Assembly: GCF_018691265.1 (NCBI RefSeq)
Contig: NW_024881313.1
Location: 8,275,501 to 8,339,500 of the forward strand
Direction: 5' to 3'
DNA length: 64,000 nt
Origin: Tyto alba
Taxonomy: Eukaryota; Chordata; Aves; Strigiformes; Tytonidae
Of the stretch, positions 25,750 through 39,763 are shown piece after piece. Position 1 is the stretch's first letter, and each line of letters begins with the position of its first letter. The notes below the pieces were generated by a model. The model did no database searches, had not been told where the DNA came from, and saw only the letters and a list, made by a program, of their open reading frames with translations. The translations under genes and the position numbers were made by a program.

Positions 25750-28700
25750 CTCTATACTGAGAAAAGCAAAGGTCCAGAATAGTAGCTGTTCATTTAATTA
25801 ACAACTCTATCTTAATGCATATGCAAAAGGGGTTAATTGTGCAAGCCAGCATAAATCTCACTTTGCCTACCTTCAGAGCAATTGACCTTACAACCCAAAT
25901 AATGTTCCTTTGTGCACAGTTTATATGCAATTTCTAGATTTACTGCTTCAAAGAAAGAACGTGTAAATAATTTCAGTTGAGCCTAAAGTGAACAATTCAT
26001 TCATCCTACAGCTGGATGAAAGTTTGTGCCAAACTGGAAAACTTGTTCTGGAAAGAGTCTCTATCGATGCTGCTTTCAGTGGATCCAGATTCAAATTTTT
26101 CATTTATTTATTTTCACATGCTGCTGATATCTCAATTAGGAATGAAATCAGGAGTAGAGAAATTACAAGTTTTAGCAGGTCATTGGAAAGCAGAGAATAT
26201 AATAGGAAAAGGTAACAACATTTTGCCAGCCTGAGAGTATTCCCATGTCAGTCACCAAAGGACAGCTACAAATAAAAAATTCTGAGGACTTCTCCAAGAA
26301 AAATGCAGAAAAGAAAACATAGGCACCATAAATGTATCTTCTACTTGCTCCCAGTCTAACCATCCAGCATTTTAAAGTTTTGATATTTCTTTTTTCTATA
26401 AACAAATTTTCAGGCCACATTTTAAAAGGTTCAATATGCAAAGCACACATATCACTTCCATACGTGTGTTCTAGGTGACATCTATATGGAAACAGTGACA
26501 AACCCCTTCCTCAATTAAACATTGTAAAGCCTTTATGAGAAAATTTACCAAAAATGAAAATGTCAGTTGTGTGCACTAAAAATGTCCAAGTAACTGGATC
26601 CAAGATGAATCTTGGCAGGCTCTGAAGTCCATATGTGGGAGAGGCAAGTTTAGCACTTAGTAAATATTCAAAAATCTGCATTTAACCCTGAGAGATTCTT
26701 CAAATCTCTCATAGGCTGACAGGCTTTTTTGGTTGGCCACTTCTGGAAAGCTCTGGTACTCGAGTGAGCCTCTGAAGGCTCCACTGGCCATCTGAGGAAT
26801 CTGGGCTTTCAATTCAGACACCAAGGTTGGGTGGTTAAAGTTGGGGCAGCCCAGAATATCTAACTCACTAGGCAGTGATCTCTGTCCTTGCATTGTATGT
26901 AAGTATGGCCAATCTTTTATACATTATTAGAACTGATTGAAGTATTAATTACAAATAAATAATTAAAATAGTGTAGCCCTGTTTCATGTTCATAATATTG
27001 TTTAGAAACAGATGTTAATATTTGCCAAAAGTTATGTTCAGTTTAGAGGCTCCCTGCACATTGTTTTCTTTGACTTCCTAACCTTAATTATCCATTCGTT
27101 ATCAGTGCTCATAAAATGATATCCTATAGTATCTGCTCTCTAAATGTATAATTGAAGCTTTATATATAACAGAATAGGGTTTAATTAAGATAAAGTGATA
27201 ACTAGGAAATAACCAGTTTACTCGATCACACAAATATCCAGGAATCTTTGCAAAAAAATACCACTCCTCAGACTTAAACAAGAACATAAATTAGAACCTG
27301 TGACTATTTCTTAATAGAAAATTGAAAAGGAACTTGAGCAGAGATGGGATGAATGAGTTTTAACAGTCAAAGAAATGTTTACTGAAAAGAACAGCATATG
27401 CATTCCTATTTGCCTGGGCCACTTGCCCCTTTTGCAACCTGATAAAACAAATGAGGCAATACAAATCAAGATGACTTAGTAGAAGAACAGCAAATGGCCA
27501 TTGTAAAAGTAAAGGCCAGAGGAAAATGGATGTCACAAAGGCCCCAGTCCTGCAATTTTTTTTTCAAGCAGATTTAACTGGCGTACTGTGGCCAGATACC
27601 TTTAGAGTCAGACATGCCATTTCACTTAAGGAGAGTGAACAGCAAGATCATGTCCAAAGACAGTAAAGCAAAATGGAATAATAACTCGACCTGTTACAAA
27701 GTTCATATTTTGAAAAGAAAATAGTAGAAAACTTGCACAAACAATTTTTCATGAGAAAAATCTGTCCATTCTTCAACCATTTTTATGTGATAAACCAGGA
27801 ATGTTATTCTTTCCTTCAGAGACATACTGCCTTGTTTTCACCAGTTTACTCCGAATGTCAAGGACCCTTCCCCAAAACAGTCAATAAACCAAGAATTTAT
27901 GCAGTCCATATCCACTATCAGACAAATCACTGCAAAGTTTCATTTTCCTCCTTGCCTGTCTGACAAAACTGCAAGACAGCCAAATACAGGTGTTCGGATA
28001 TATTCAGACAACACTCTTTTCTCTTCCTCTCTTTTTAATATAATATTTTGTCATTTATCCTGGTGAAAATATTATGGCTGGTAAAGATCGATCAAGCAAT
28101 AATTCTAATTTTTTAAAGCCTTTAAAGAATTTTTTTGAGAAATATGGGAGTTTAGACAGCACATTTATTTAGTTTTAATTTTTGTGCTGTCATACATCAG
28201 CACTGAAGTCCTGATTTAGAACACATGCAGCTTGCCTTTGAAGTTTTGGCTGCTTTTTAACAATGGCAAAAAAAGATATAAAGAAATTAAACAGCACTAA
28301 AAAAATCATAAAACAGGGCTTTTGTGCTCTTGATTTATATATTGTTTTTTATGTTTGTTTAAAAAAAAGCTTTATTCTCAATAATCTGTCATGGGAAGCT
28401 TTTCTCTGACATACCTTTATTCATCTAAGCCTTTTCTTCTGTGCTGACCTTTCTTTTCTCCTTCCTATCCGTCCAAGACTGAATAGTGCTTTCTAATATC
28501 GTTCCCATTCAGTAGCAAAATGAGTTTATTGGAATTCTTCTGAAAATTGAAAGAGTGGAAAATGCACAGTGATATGCTAAACTGATACTTTTTGAATGAA
28601 AGCAATAAATATTCCAAGTAATTTGGACCTCCACGTGAAACAGCTTTTTTCTGCTTGTTGGACTCCCCTTCTGTGTTGCGCATGTTCAGTGGCATACGTG

Positions 28701-30269
28701 GTCCTTTTGGTCAAGTTACACAACACTGGCATTTTCCAAGGAAGTGCATGAAAGCTGATAGTTGCCCTTGTTCATTTCTGTTCAATGTGTTGTAATGAAT
28801 ATGATTCAATGCCGTATTTATTTGTTCTGTGGCCAGCTTTTTTCTGTTATTCTCTCCTCCTTTGAGGTCAAGGACTAAATTGTTGAAATAACAACAAAAA
28901 CACCACAAATGGCTTTATAGTTTTCTCCTTCTTAGGGTCTTCCATTCCCTGGAAAATTTTAGTGTGTACTTGTGTAATCTAAAGTTACCAACACCATGTG
29001 TTTCTAAAATGGGTTTTAATTCCAGTTTACCTTCAAAACATATTGAAAGTAATTTCTAGACAGACTAAGTCCTGAAAGTGTCCAAATGTTTGAAGCAGAA
29101 CATTAAAAAACCCCATAATTCTTAATTGTCAAATTATATACAAATTGTGAAATATACATACAAATATATATGTATACAGTACCAGTGTGTATGTGTAGAA
29201 GAATATGTGCAGGGCATTTATGATAGCTGAGGGAGTGGGAACCTGGACTTTGAGGCATTGCAGGAAGGTTAATAGCTGTGCATTGGAAGTTTTCTGGGGA
29301 CCTCCTCACTCACTGTATCTCTTCCCTTGCCTTCACATTCTCATATCCATATGCTTCATCTCTGCACCCTTCTAAAATACTATTTACTCTTAACAGTGAA
29401 ATAATGGCAGCTGCACCTGAGGAGAAATTTATTCTTGTATTCCAGCTCATTCATGGGTTAGTACAAATTAACAGAACCAATAGAATCTCCTATCACCAAC
29501 ACTGACACCTGGATTTATGTCAAAATAGGTTTTCCCAGTGAAGTGTTGTGGTAAGCTTATTGCAAAGACACCTCTAAATTCCACAATACATCCCTTAAAA
29601 TCCATATGAAGAACTTGTGTAAAATTTTGACTCAAGATAGAAGGTTCTGCAGTTTATTTTATTTTAATGAAATTTAGCTATCATTTTTAGCAACTCAGTC
29701 TGCGTTAACAGAAAACTTGCCTATGAGTTAACTAAATTCCATATTTAATACATGACCTTTCCACATCTTGAAGCAAATACTGCTGGATGGAAAAAACCCC
29801 TTTGATTTTAACACTCATCAGGATTCTCCTCCCCTATCTTTAACCATTGAAAAGTTAGCTGTCTTGCCTCTGCTACTCCAGAAGGAATGTCCCCAGGAAG
29901 ATCTGTTGCACCAATTTTCAGAAAAGATGAATGTCTCCTTGGAATTAAAGACTTTTTCTATATTGACTGTCATTGATAAATCTGAACTTATTAAGATGTA
30001 TAATGTTCAGAAAGCCAAACTTAAGATAGGGGAAGCTCATCTATGACTCTGAAAGACTATTTACATCAAGGCAGGTAAAATTTGCTTTCACCTACCAAGG
30101 TCATGCTTTGGCATTGTGAACACAGCATGCTCAGTGAGAAGCTTCTCAGGTAAATATAAAATTAGAGATGAATGCATTTAGTTTAAGTAGACTATGCCTC
30201 TGTTAATACCTCAATAAAAATTACTCTTGCTAGAGATTTTGTGGGTTACAGAGAACTGTTTTCAAACTA

Positions 30270-30600
30270 TTTTTTTAATTAAGCAAGTTATGATACTAAT
30301 ATAATCATACAATATTAGTATATTAATTATATACTTATAAGGAAATAATTTATAGAAATATTTTCTATATAGTAATACTATCCAATATATTTATAATAAT
30401 AATTCAAATCTCAAGCTAACAGGGATATTTTTAAACAGAAATCATAGAAATTATGTAGAAATTATGGTTGTTCTACTTGTAAAATGAAAGAAGTCATATT
30501 AGCATTTCATAATAATAATATTCTTAGCTTTAAAGTCTATTCATCTATGAATATCTTGTAGAATATTTCCAGATTCATAAACTGATAATAATTATAAGCA
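30270..30600. other. Very AT-rich island with a small hairpin
   Basis: About 330 bp made mostly of A and T, with many ATAAT and TATT words. It contains an inverted repeat with 10-bp perfect arms, ATACTAATAT at 30293-30302 and ATATTAGTAT at 30312-30321, with a 9-nt loop. Such stretches can be matrix-attachment or easily melted regions, but base composition alone cannot show that. Confidence 0.5.
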
Positions 30601-32093
30601 GACAAAGGATTTCTATGCCAAATCTGTTCCATTACTTCCAGTAATAATTCTTCAGACTACACTTCTTCTGACTCAAAATATTTGTTATCCTGTCAACCCA
30701 CTTTGCGCCTTGCTTTCTTTGGCTAAGACATACATCATCAATTCTTTTAAGCTCTGTTCAGTACTTATCTCTATCTCCCCTAACACATTTTTATTCCACT
30801 GTTCTTCTCCCTTGAATATAGTTGCAATTCTCTACTAATAATATGATAAAAACATGATAAGTGCTATGCATTTACCAGGGTGACTTAGATATCCCAGAAA
30901 AAAAGGGAATTGTGGTGATTTAGAAGTTTTAGAAGTTAAGCTACCCAGTCAAAAGAATGGTTCCAGCCTCACCATCCTCACAGCTGGGATTTCCCAGGCT
31001 GAAATACAGGAAAACGTCCTCTTCCATCATTAATTAACGTGCTGCTATGAAGCCCTTTCTTTCAGATTAGCAGTTGACAAATCTCTAACCAGTGCCACCA
31101 TAAATATCTATATCACTTCAAAAAGGAGACATTTGAAAGAGGGGAATGATTGCTTACTTTAGAGAGATAAATTGAAGGAAATGAAAATACAATCTCTAGT
31201 GACATGTTCCAAGAGTGGAATCTGCATGGATCAATCTCCCAAAGGTAGTAAGTAGTACAAGTCATTGACCTGAAACTAACACAGAAGGTACAGTTCAGTA
31301 ACATAACAATACAATTATAATAAAATAGACTATGGAATATTCCTGTAGTAGTGAAAGGCCTTTTCTCTGAGCTTTTTTGACTGTATGCTTATTTTTGATG
31401 CTCTTCTGAAGCAGAGTCTACTAATTGTGCATCAGTTTCCTTAAAAGTTAAAGAAACATTCAGAGCAAACCAATGTATTTCCCAGATGCACTGTTTTTCA
31501 CTAGAGTTTTAATAAAATGAAAAATAAAAACATGTATCAAACAAGAACAGTGTTATCTAATGGACTCTGTTAGGTAGTTGAGTCATGTTGACAAGAATGA
31601 TGGGCAGATTTTGAAGAAAAAAGCAGGTTACTCAAGACATAATGTTTGACATCTGGTTTATGATACTCTAAATGTCATTAGTCAGCCAAAGCCAAAAGAC
31701 TGCTTGTATTTCAGATGAAATAGTCTTCATCTAGAAAAGTACTGACTATTTATTCAATTAAATATATCTTCTCAGTTTCTGATTGAAGTATATGTCCTAC
31801 CTTGGAATATAAGATATTTTCTACTTTCTGACTTAAAAATACTTGCTTTAGATGTGACAAGTTCTGATGATCAGTGTACACCATGCTAGAGGTGGCTGTA
31901 TGAGTAAAGTGCTATAGGTACACTTGTTATAAGATGGCAAAACTTCCTTTGAATGTAATGAAACATAAAAAATCAGACCAATCATCTATAAGTCTGTTTG
32001 AAAATTCTATGCAAAAAAATTAAAATTAGCAGTATCTTTCTTATTTTTCCTTTCTTTTTTAACCATGAAATGCAGATTGCAATAAGGAAACTC

Positions 32094-32120
32094 TTCCATT
32101 CCCTTCCATTCCCTTCCCCT
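32094..32120 (+). repeat. Short CTTCCATTCC tandem repeat
   Basis: The 10-bp unit CTTCCATTCC is repeated about two and a half times and runs into a pyrimidine-rich stretch ending near 32127. Confidence 0.8.
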
Positions 32121-33320
32121 CTCCTCATTTACTTTCCCAACTTTATTATACCCATGATAAAGTACTAAATCTGGTCAGGCATATTCGATTTCCCATTCTT
32201 TTTTGAAAGCACTGTGTAAAAACTTATCTTCATTAAGTACCACTGGAGGTCCAGCACCACATAACTAAGCAGAGAATTCAGTAGCTTCATGTCCATGTGA
32301 TGCCTCAAATTCAAAGGAGACAAAGACATCTTTTTTAGTGTATTGTTTCACTTGAGCTATTAAAACTGCATAGAAACCTTTAAGTGTTTTTTAAAGTAAT
32401 CTCCTTTATTCCCTATCAGTAACCTAAAACATGATAAAAAACAGTGCCAGTTTAGATAATTTTCAGATTTGCAGTGTGATTTGGAAATAAACCCTCAGTG
32501 ATTCTCAATGATGTAGAAGGACTGAAACTCCTGGTGGATGCAAACATTTAAGATCTACTTCTTTTTTCCATATCCCTTAAAGATCTTGACTTAGTAATTC
32601 TGTTCAACTTTTATGACCTCAGTGTTTTTCCTCAAAAGGCATGCTGGGAAATTCCCAGAGGTGTGCACTGTGTGTGGGAATGTATACACCCAAAAAGGGT
32701 CAAAAGAAAAAAGTTACATGGTTCAGAACATATGCACTGTCTTCATGTACATTCCACAAAGCTACAGTTGATGCAGTTGACACCACTAGAAAAATAAAGT
32801 TTTGTTCGTAAGGTCATATAAACATCACAATTTTTTGGATAACTCCTTTGATGTAGCGTATTTGTTAATTAAATTACAAGTTTTGAAATAGCATCTTATC
32901 ACTTGATCAATACATTTTCCTTACTGTTTTTCTCAGGGCCTGATGAAAGTTTAAGGTTGCTTACTTGACTATTTGGGTAAATAAAAAATTACTTTTAACC
33001 TGTTTAGGTTGGCTTCTGAAGTTTCAACAATACTAGGTTCCACTTTATTACTTTTACTTGTGTGCTAAAATGCTTTGAAACACTGGATATAAATATGCAA
33101 CTATTTTAAAGTTGATTACACAAAATTTCTTTAAATACCTGGTAAATTTATTAGTACACAGAGCAGTCATATCCAAACACAATTTTACTGCAAGGCTGTT
33201 CCTTCAGTGCAGAAACCATAAAAGATGTTTCCTATACTTGGAAGGAACTTTCTGCTGAAAATAAAGGATTTATTTTTAATAGTCATATCTGAGACTACAG
33301 AATTGGCTTTTTAAGTAGAA

Positions 33321-33340
33321 ATTATATGGATCCATATAAT
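33321..33340. other. Perfect 20-bp palindrome
   Basis: ATTATATGGATCCATATAAT is its own reverse complement over all 20 bases, with no spacer. Each half contains CCATATAA, close to an SRF/MEF2-type CArG half. No function is shown. Confidence 0.9.
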
Positions 33341-33359
33341 AACAATTAGATTTGATTTG

Positions 33360-33900
33360 TGACGAGTCAACACCTTTTTTTCTACAAAAAATAAATTAAA
33401 GATATTAATGTTCATTTTTTTCCCCATGTTTTTTGTAGAAATTATGCTTTTTTAATAGAAATAAATAATAATGCCTTTCATGTTTAATTTTAAAAATAAA
33501 CTAATATGAAATTTTTAAAAATAAAACATATGTGAAAATATAACAATTTTTGGTTGACATTTACATATATCTCAATTTTTAAATTTATCATTTCTTTCAG
33601 CAGCATAAAAATGTTATGCAAGTAAGTTATTCTTTTCAAATCTTGAACATTACTTAATAATAAGGAAAAGATGCGGAAGAACATACACAATATGCCTAAA
33701 CTGCAATCATAAATGAAAACATAAATTATGTGGCAATACATGTTAGTGATCATCTTTCCATACAACACAATCACTTAATTCACATCTGATGTTAAGTAAT
33801 CACATTAGGAAAATAATTTAGAAGCTAGCACATTTAAAGCCCAGACATTTTATTGAAGGATACATTCCACTATTAAATGGAACAGCTTTGTTTTGTTTTG
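33360..33900. other. Strongly AT-rich intronic segment
   Basis: Long runs of A/T words such as AAATAATAATG and TTTTTAAA. The minus-strand open frame 33490-33774 here is rich in Ile, Phe, Asn and Lys, as expected from base composition alone. No gene is called. Confidence 0.5.
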
Positions 33901-35309
33901 CTTTTAGAGATTGCTAATCCTTTTTTAGTAAGTAAAAAACATATTTAGAAACCAGCCCTCATAACCAAACTGCACCTAAATGGATGCACTGCCAGATACT
34001 AAAAAGGTTTTGGTCACCATATAGCTAAAGAAACAGTCTTTTTTAAAGGGAAGAATCTAAGGAAAAGGGATGAGACTATGTATCAAAGAAAAAAAATATT
34101 TAATTCTTGTTAACATTTACTCTCATAAACAGAAACCAGGCAGTAACTGAATTTTGATTAACTAGTAATATTTTTTGTTCTGGATAGATACTTAATTTTA
34201 GTTTCTCCTTCCAAAGAAGAAGATCTTCCAAGATCTGTCCCTTGGTCCATTTTAGTGTATATGAATCATAATCAATTATGAGGAGAAAAGGAGGAATCTA
34301 AAGTAAATAAATTACTACTAAATGCATTTCAAATGGATTTTTTTTTTTTTACAGCAGAACTACTCTATTTTCTTTCCAAGTTAATTCTATAAAACTTCAG
34401 GAAATATTTAAATAACAGCTTTCTTATGTGAATATGCTTTTGAAGAGTTTTTAGCATGTGGTTTGATACCATATTAATACTTACAATGCAAGGTCTGTCC
34501 CTGCAAACTTTACTTATTTTAGTAAATCTTAATCAGGTTGGTGGAGTGGTCTCAATCAAGAGGACTGCTCAAAGTAAGTAAAAGCTTGTGGGATTAGGAC
34601 CTACATTCTTGCATTTCCAGCAATTTTATGGCAATTAGTTGGTATAAGCAAGAAAAATTTCCTTAAAAAAAACACCACCATCACTCTCAAAACAACAAAC
34701 AAAGGTAATTAAAATGCTGCAAAACAGTAGGGATTTTTTTAAAAAAATGTGTCAGTGTTGGCAAATTGCACCATTTTATTGCAGATTTCATAGTATTAAG
34801 TGCTTGAATTAAAGCTGTTAGAATCAGGAGCCTGCAATGGAATCTCACTCTTCAGCTGATAAAGAAATGGCTGCAGGGAGAAGCTTAAAATCTGAAAGAA
34901 TTGTGTCCTAGGACTTCCACAACAAAAAAAAGAAATATTAGTACTATTTTAATAACTTTTACAATAATTTTTGAGGTCTAAAACAGTGGGTTTTAACCTA
35001 TAGAATTGGTAGTACTAATAGTCTATTTGAATATTAATTAAGGTGCAAGCATCCTGTGTGGTGCTGCATAGTATATGAGTTTTTGAAACTACTACCATGA
35101 ATTGATGTTTTGAGTTTAATCACATGAGTAAGCATTCATTTCCCTTTACCTCAAAATAATTAACATACCTATTATTAGTCCTATTTTAATAATTTCTTTT
35201 CGTTGAGCCAATAGTACCTTGAACTTAATTTTTAAAATTTTATTTTCTAAGTTTGCTTAGATGAAAAAACAAACACAGCAGCAACTAAGACAATTGCCTG
35301 GGATCAAAG

Positions 35310-35834
35310 CTAAAAATACCCAGAAAATCTCTTCAGATCAGTGAAGAATTGCTGGTGCTGATACCAGTTAGACCTAAAGTGTACTTGATACTGGGGCAGT
35401 GTGAAAAAGATGAGTTTGCAGACCAAAAAAACAGATGGCCCCTTATCACCCCATGGGGCTAAACACACAAGAGCAAACTTCAGAGACGCCTTACCTTTAC
35501 CTTGTCTGTCCCTATCAGGAGAGACTGTTATATTAGGGGTTATTGCCTCTCTAGCCCTCCCTGTGATCAGCTTTTGAAGTCCATGGCCAAGAGGCCAGTG
35601 TGAGAATATCACCCCAGATAAGAGGTGTTTTCTCTGTGAAATATTCAGGACAGGAATCCATGGACCCCATAATAGTTCAGCAGGGAACCACAAACTCCAG
35701 TTAATATCTTCTAATCCCCTGTTGGTTTGAGAACTACCCACCATAAAAAGCATAACTGGCTGTTTATTTGCACAGGCAAGAGATAACATCTTAAAGTTAC
35801 AGTCTGCCTGAAGTAGTAGGGATGTGAAGCCCAA
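35310..35834 (-). other. Unexplained 174-codon open frame in the HDAC9 intron
   Basis: This is the longest uninterrupted frame noticed in the window, starting MGFTSLLLQ and ending FSGYF. It is in the same orientation as HDAC9 and in a locally less AT-rich stretch. I do not recognise a protein family. There is a basic run (DRDRQGKGK) near the middle and a hydrophobic stretch (FLVCKLIFF) in the last third, but no clear domain or signal peptide. It could be chance, an old retroelement or LTR remnant, or an unannotated exon. A chance frame of this length is uncommon but not excluded in 64 kb of six-frame sequence. Confidence 0.25.
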
Positions 35835-36251
35835 AGAAATGAACCATCTAAGCTCATAATCAAAATTGTGTGTGCTCCCTTCTTCTCTGCCTAATGAGAT
35901 GTAAACATTTTGGCTGGTGTCTCTTTTGAAAGATATTAATCAAATATATTGGTTAGAAATCACAAAGGATAGTATGGTCTGCAAATTACATGTCTTCTTT
36001 TATAGCATTCTAAAGCTGTGAACAATATGTTAAAAATTTTCCCATGGCGCAACCAAGTAAATACTTGTGGCACATTTCTATTTATTACAGAGAATAGTTA
36101 AATTCTAAGACATAAATCATGCTCTTCTACTAAAGGCTTTACAAATTCCCAAAGACAAGCCTAATTCCCAATGCAACGATGCTATAAAAGATCAGACACT
36201 TTGTTATGGAGAAATCCACATTTGGAGATGTCTTTCAACGATTTTCTCTCA

Positions 36252-36325
36252 GGACCCAATCCTGTGAAAGGCACATGCAAGTTGCTGAACACTGTGTCAA
36301 GCTCCATTAGTTTCAAAACGGCCCT
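36252..36325. repeat. Possible old MITE-like fragment
   Basis: GGACCCAATCCTGTGAAAGG, followed by a TGCTGAACAC word, then CTCCATTAGTTTCAA and a final GGCCC, follows the order of motifs in an old inverted-repeat element common in crocodilians, turtles and birds (GGGCCTGATCCTGCAAAG...CCATTGACTTCAATGG). Heavily mutated; assignment is from memory. Confidence 0.4.
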
Positions 36326-37298
36326 AAAAACTTATATTTAATTTGCTGTATTTAAGTTGTAATCTGACATGTTTAATACTGCCTAAGCAAAAAAAAAAAA
36401 ATTTTTCCTTTTCTTTCTTCTGCTAAATGACAGTCTTTTGGTTTCCATAAGGAAAAGATTTCATAAGTTTAAATTTCAAAACTGAGAGAAGATGCCACTA
36501 ATTTTACCTTTTTCGCACCCCTCACATCAGTTATTGTCATTAGCCAATGTCACTACATTAGCATGAAAGAAAAAATAACAAGAGGTAGGTGAAGAGATAA
36601 GGGAAGATGACCGAAAAGGGAAAATCATTCTTAAAGGTTCTGTAGATCCTCTTTTTTTTCCATTGTAATCTATCCTCTGCCCTGCCCCCAGCAACTGCCC
36701 TAAATCAAGAAACTGGCACCTGATGCATTTCGCAGATGGATCGGCACTGTATATCTGGGAACATAGTATACAGGTGGTTTTTCACTTTTATGAGTTAGCT
36801 AACTAGCCAGCAGACAGATCTTCTGTTTGTGGGGCAGGAGCAGGAGTGGAAAATGGAAATCTCTCCTGGCTGATTTACAGAAAGAAAGGCTAAGTGAAAG
36901 AGCAGGTCAAATCAGGGCTTATTTATTAATATTTCTAATTGCTCTCACTTCCTGCTTAGGTAGACCCTTCCTGGAAAGCACACCAGTTAATCAGACAGTT
37001 ATTGAAAACACTGGGCAATAACAAAATCAGTGCTAAGATTTCTGAATCCTTCAGCTGTGTTTTAAAAACCTATTCAGTCAGACATGAGTGCCCCAAAGTC
37101 TGAAGACAAGGATTTCCCTGGCCTCAGTAAATGAGGTGAATTGTTCACCAATCTGTTTCTTTTGGTTCAAACTCACAGTCCAAGCCATTGACACGTGCTT
37201 ACTTGATAGCATGTGAAGGCAGCCCAACATTAGAATTGTCCATTCATATCTTTTTCTGTATTTCTCCAAGCATTAATACCTTCCTTAAATGGAAATCT

Positions 37299-37333
37299 AA
37301 AAAAAAAAAAAAACCAAAACCAAAACCAAAACA
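37299..37333 (+). repeat. Poly(A) followed by (CCAAAA)n
   Basis: A run of about 15 A at 37299-37313 leads into three to four CCAAAA/CCAAAAC units to 37333. This looks like an old A-tail that grew into a microsatellite, but no retroposed body was recognised upstream. Confidence 0.85.
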
Positions 37334-39763
37334 AACTTATCCTCTTCACCTTTGCCTTATACTATGCTGTGTCCTAGAGAGGATGCTAATATTAGACAGT
37401 TAATTCCAATCATAGATCCATTTCCACAGGAGCCAATAGACTACTCTTCCTTACAGAATAGGATTTCTGAAATTTTCTACATTTCATATTCATATTAATA
37501 AACATCAGTGCAGTGTAAATGTCAATAATGTACTGGATCCTGTAGTCACTGGTAAATAATTCACTCTGGAATGCAAGAGTGAATTTAAATTGCACAAATG
37601 CAGGACTAAAGTCAGCATAATCTGATTTGGGAGGCTAGTCAATCCAGTGGCTATGCCCCAGCCATAGGAGATACAATGGAAAACACTGCTGTGGGCTAAG
37701 AGGAAAAAGAAATCAAAATGCTTTCCTTCTCCTAATCAATCATGTGAAAATACTCATGTCTGAGGTAGGTCACCAATGAACTTGTCATCTATTTTGATGC
37801 TTTTTGTATCGTACCAAGCAACCATACAATTAGGATTCAAGAAATCACCCTAGAGAAAACTCAAACTTTGCTTTCCAAACTGAACAACTGGAAGCAAAAT
37901 CTTGATGCTACGTTTTCTTGCTGCCAGTCACTGCGTACCCTGCAGTTTCCAAGAGGGAAAAGGAACAAAAGGAAAATTTCTGACACAAATCAGGAGACTC
38001 CCCTGTGAAAAACTACATGAATGACCATTGCTCCATCCCACCTCCAGTGCTTTTAGCTCCAAGTCAAAAGCTCAAGATCTACTCTGCTGCATAACCACCT
38101 TATCACCTGCAAAGATAACCAAATTATGTTAACCAAAAGCAAATCTCTGAGCTCAGAAGAATTCAGACAAGAAGGCAGATATCATAACTGAGTTAACAGC
38201 TTACTGCTACCAAAAGGTATCCTACTCCATCTCTCCTTTTCTCTACTGCCCCTGCCCCCTTCCACTAGCTGTGCACACATTGATTCCTCTATAATCTGGT
38301 TCAGATTCATAGCCCAACAGAAATCTCTCCACTTTTTTGGTTGGTTATGTTTTGTGATAGGCTGACAAGTTAATGCTGCATGTGTTTACAGAGAGATTTG
38401 ATAAGAACCAGAGACAGTGCAAAGTAAGTAATGGACAATTCAGAAGGGGAAGGGGCACGCAACCACTCTTTCCTACAGCAATGAACTGTTGGAGCAGCTC
38501 ACTTAATCCACTGGAACTGCACTCTGAAGCAGTTAGTGCCACACTTTCCAATATCATAGCTTCTTGTACTGATAGTTGAGTCATAAAGACTTTCTTGCAT
38601 GTGAAGAGAAGAAAACTGACATGTCATCATAAAAGCCTGCTATGCTATTTTTAGAAACTTGAATTGTGTTGAAACAGCTACCAAGCCAAAACTACTATTC
38701 TGTTTAATCAGCTGTCAATTTGTATGGACTCTTTTTGCCTGCTTTAATTTAACATTTACCTATGACATTAGCCCCAGTAGTCCCAGCCACAACTGTTTTT
38801 TGAGTCAAGTGTCAGAGAAGTCTTCCAGTCAGTCACAAGAAAGTGTAGTCCCTCCCCAAAGATATTACAATCATTCTACGCTGAAGAACTCACAGTCAGT
38901 CCAAGGTACTGTCCAGTAGATAGTTGCAATATTATTTGGGGGCTCCTCTAGAAATAAAGTGCTTCCAGGAAAAAAAGCAACATACACATATATCATTTGG
39001 AGTACTTGAAATACCCAGAATAGTAACATAGAATATTTTAGAAATAGTGAGGCTGGCACATAAGAAACCTTTCTCTGAAACATATCTGAAGTACCAGGCT
39101 TAGACACAGATCAGTTCTACATTTGAATTCAGTGATAAGCAGTTCTAGCATTTTGCTTTGGTCTGTTTCTAACATATATACTACACATGACATATAGTGG
39201 GAAACTGAAAAGAAACCCAAGATATAGTAGGAGAATTGTGAAGACTCAAGAAAACACTGCTCACTGAAGAGAAATTTCATTAAGTGATTTGCGCATGAAG
39301 CTTCTAATGTCTGAGTGTGCTATGGCATAGCTATTTGTAAGGATGTTGTAAGCCATCTGTTTATAAGTCTCATTTAAAGCCTTCCAATGACGTCAAATAC
39401 ACCATGCTAGACCATTTGTTTCAGTGGACAGTCACCTCATCATTAACTGTTCACATTATTTCTGAATTTGCTTGTCCCCAGATGCTAGTCATTTTATCTT
39501 TTTATAGCATCATATGCTACATTCAGAGACCATGTTATCAAAAATCACTCCCTGTGTGAAGTTGGAACTGAAATGTGAAGGGCAAAGCAGAAACCAACAG
39601 GACAGGCACCCAAGTTCTACCTGGTTGCTCTTACTTATATTCTGAGAAGTACCAGTTCCAGCCATGAGAAGAGATTCCTCGACAGAAGACCTGTAGGCTA
39701 TATGTGTGTCAGCAGCTGTTTTTACACATGAATTTCTACCACTTATGCAGACATATCCTTTGG

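Noticed and set aside
29768..30046. Plus-strand 92-codon open frame (starts MKQILLDGK)
   Set aside because: No recognisable domain, no partner exons and antisense to HDAC9. Length is compatible with chance in a 64-kb window.
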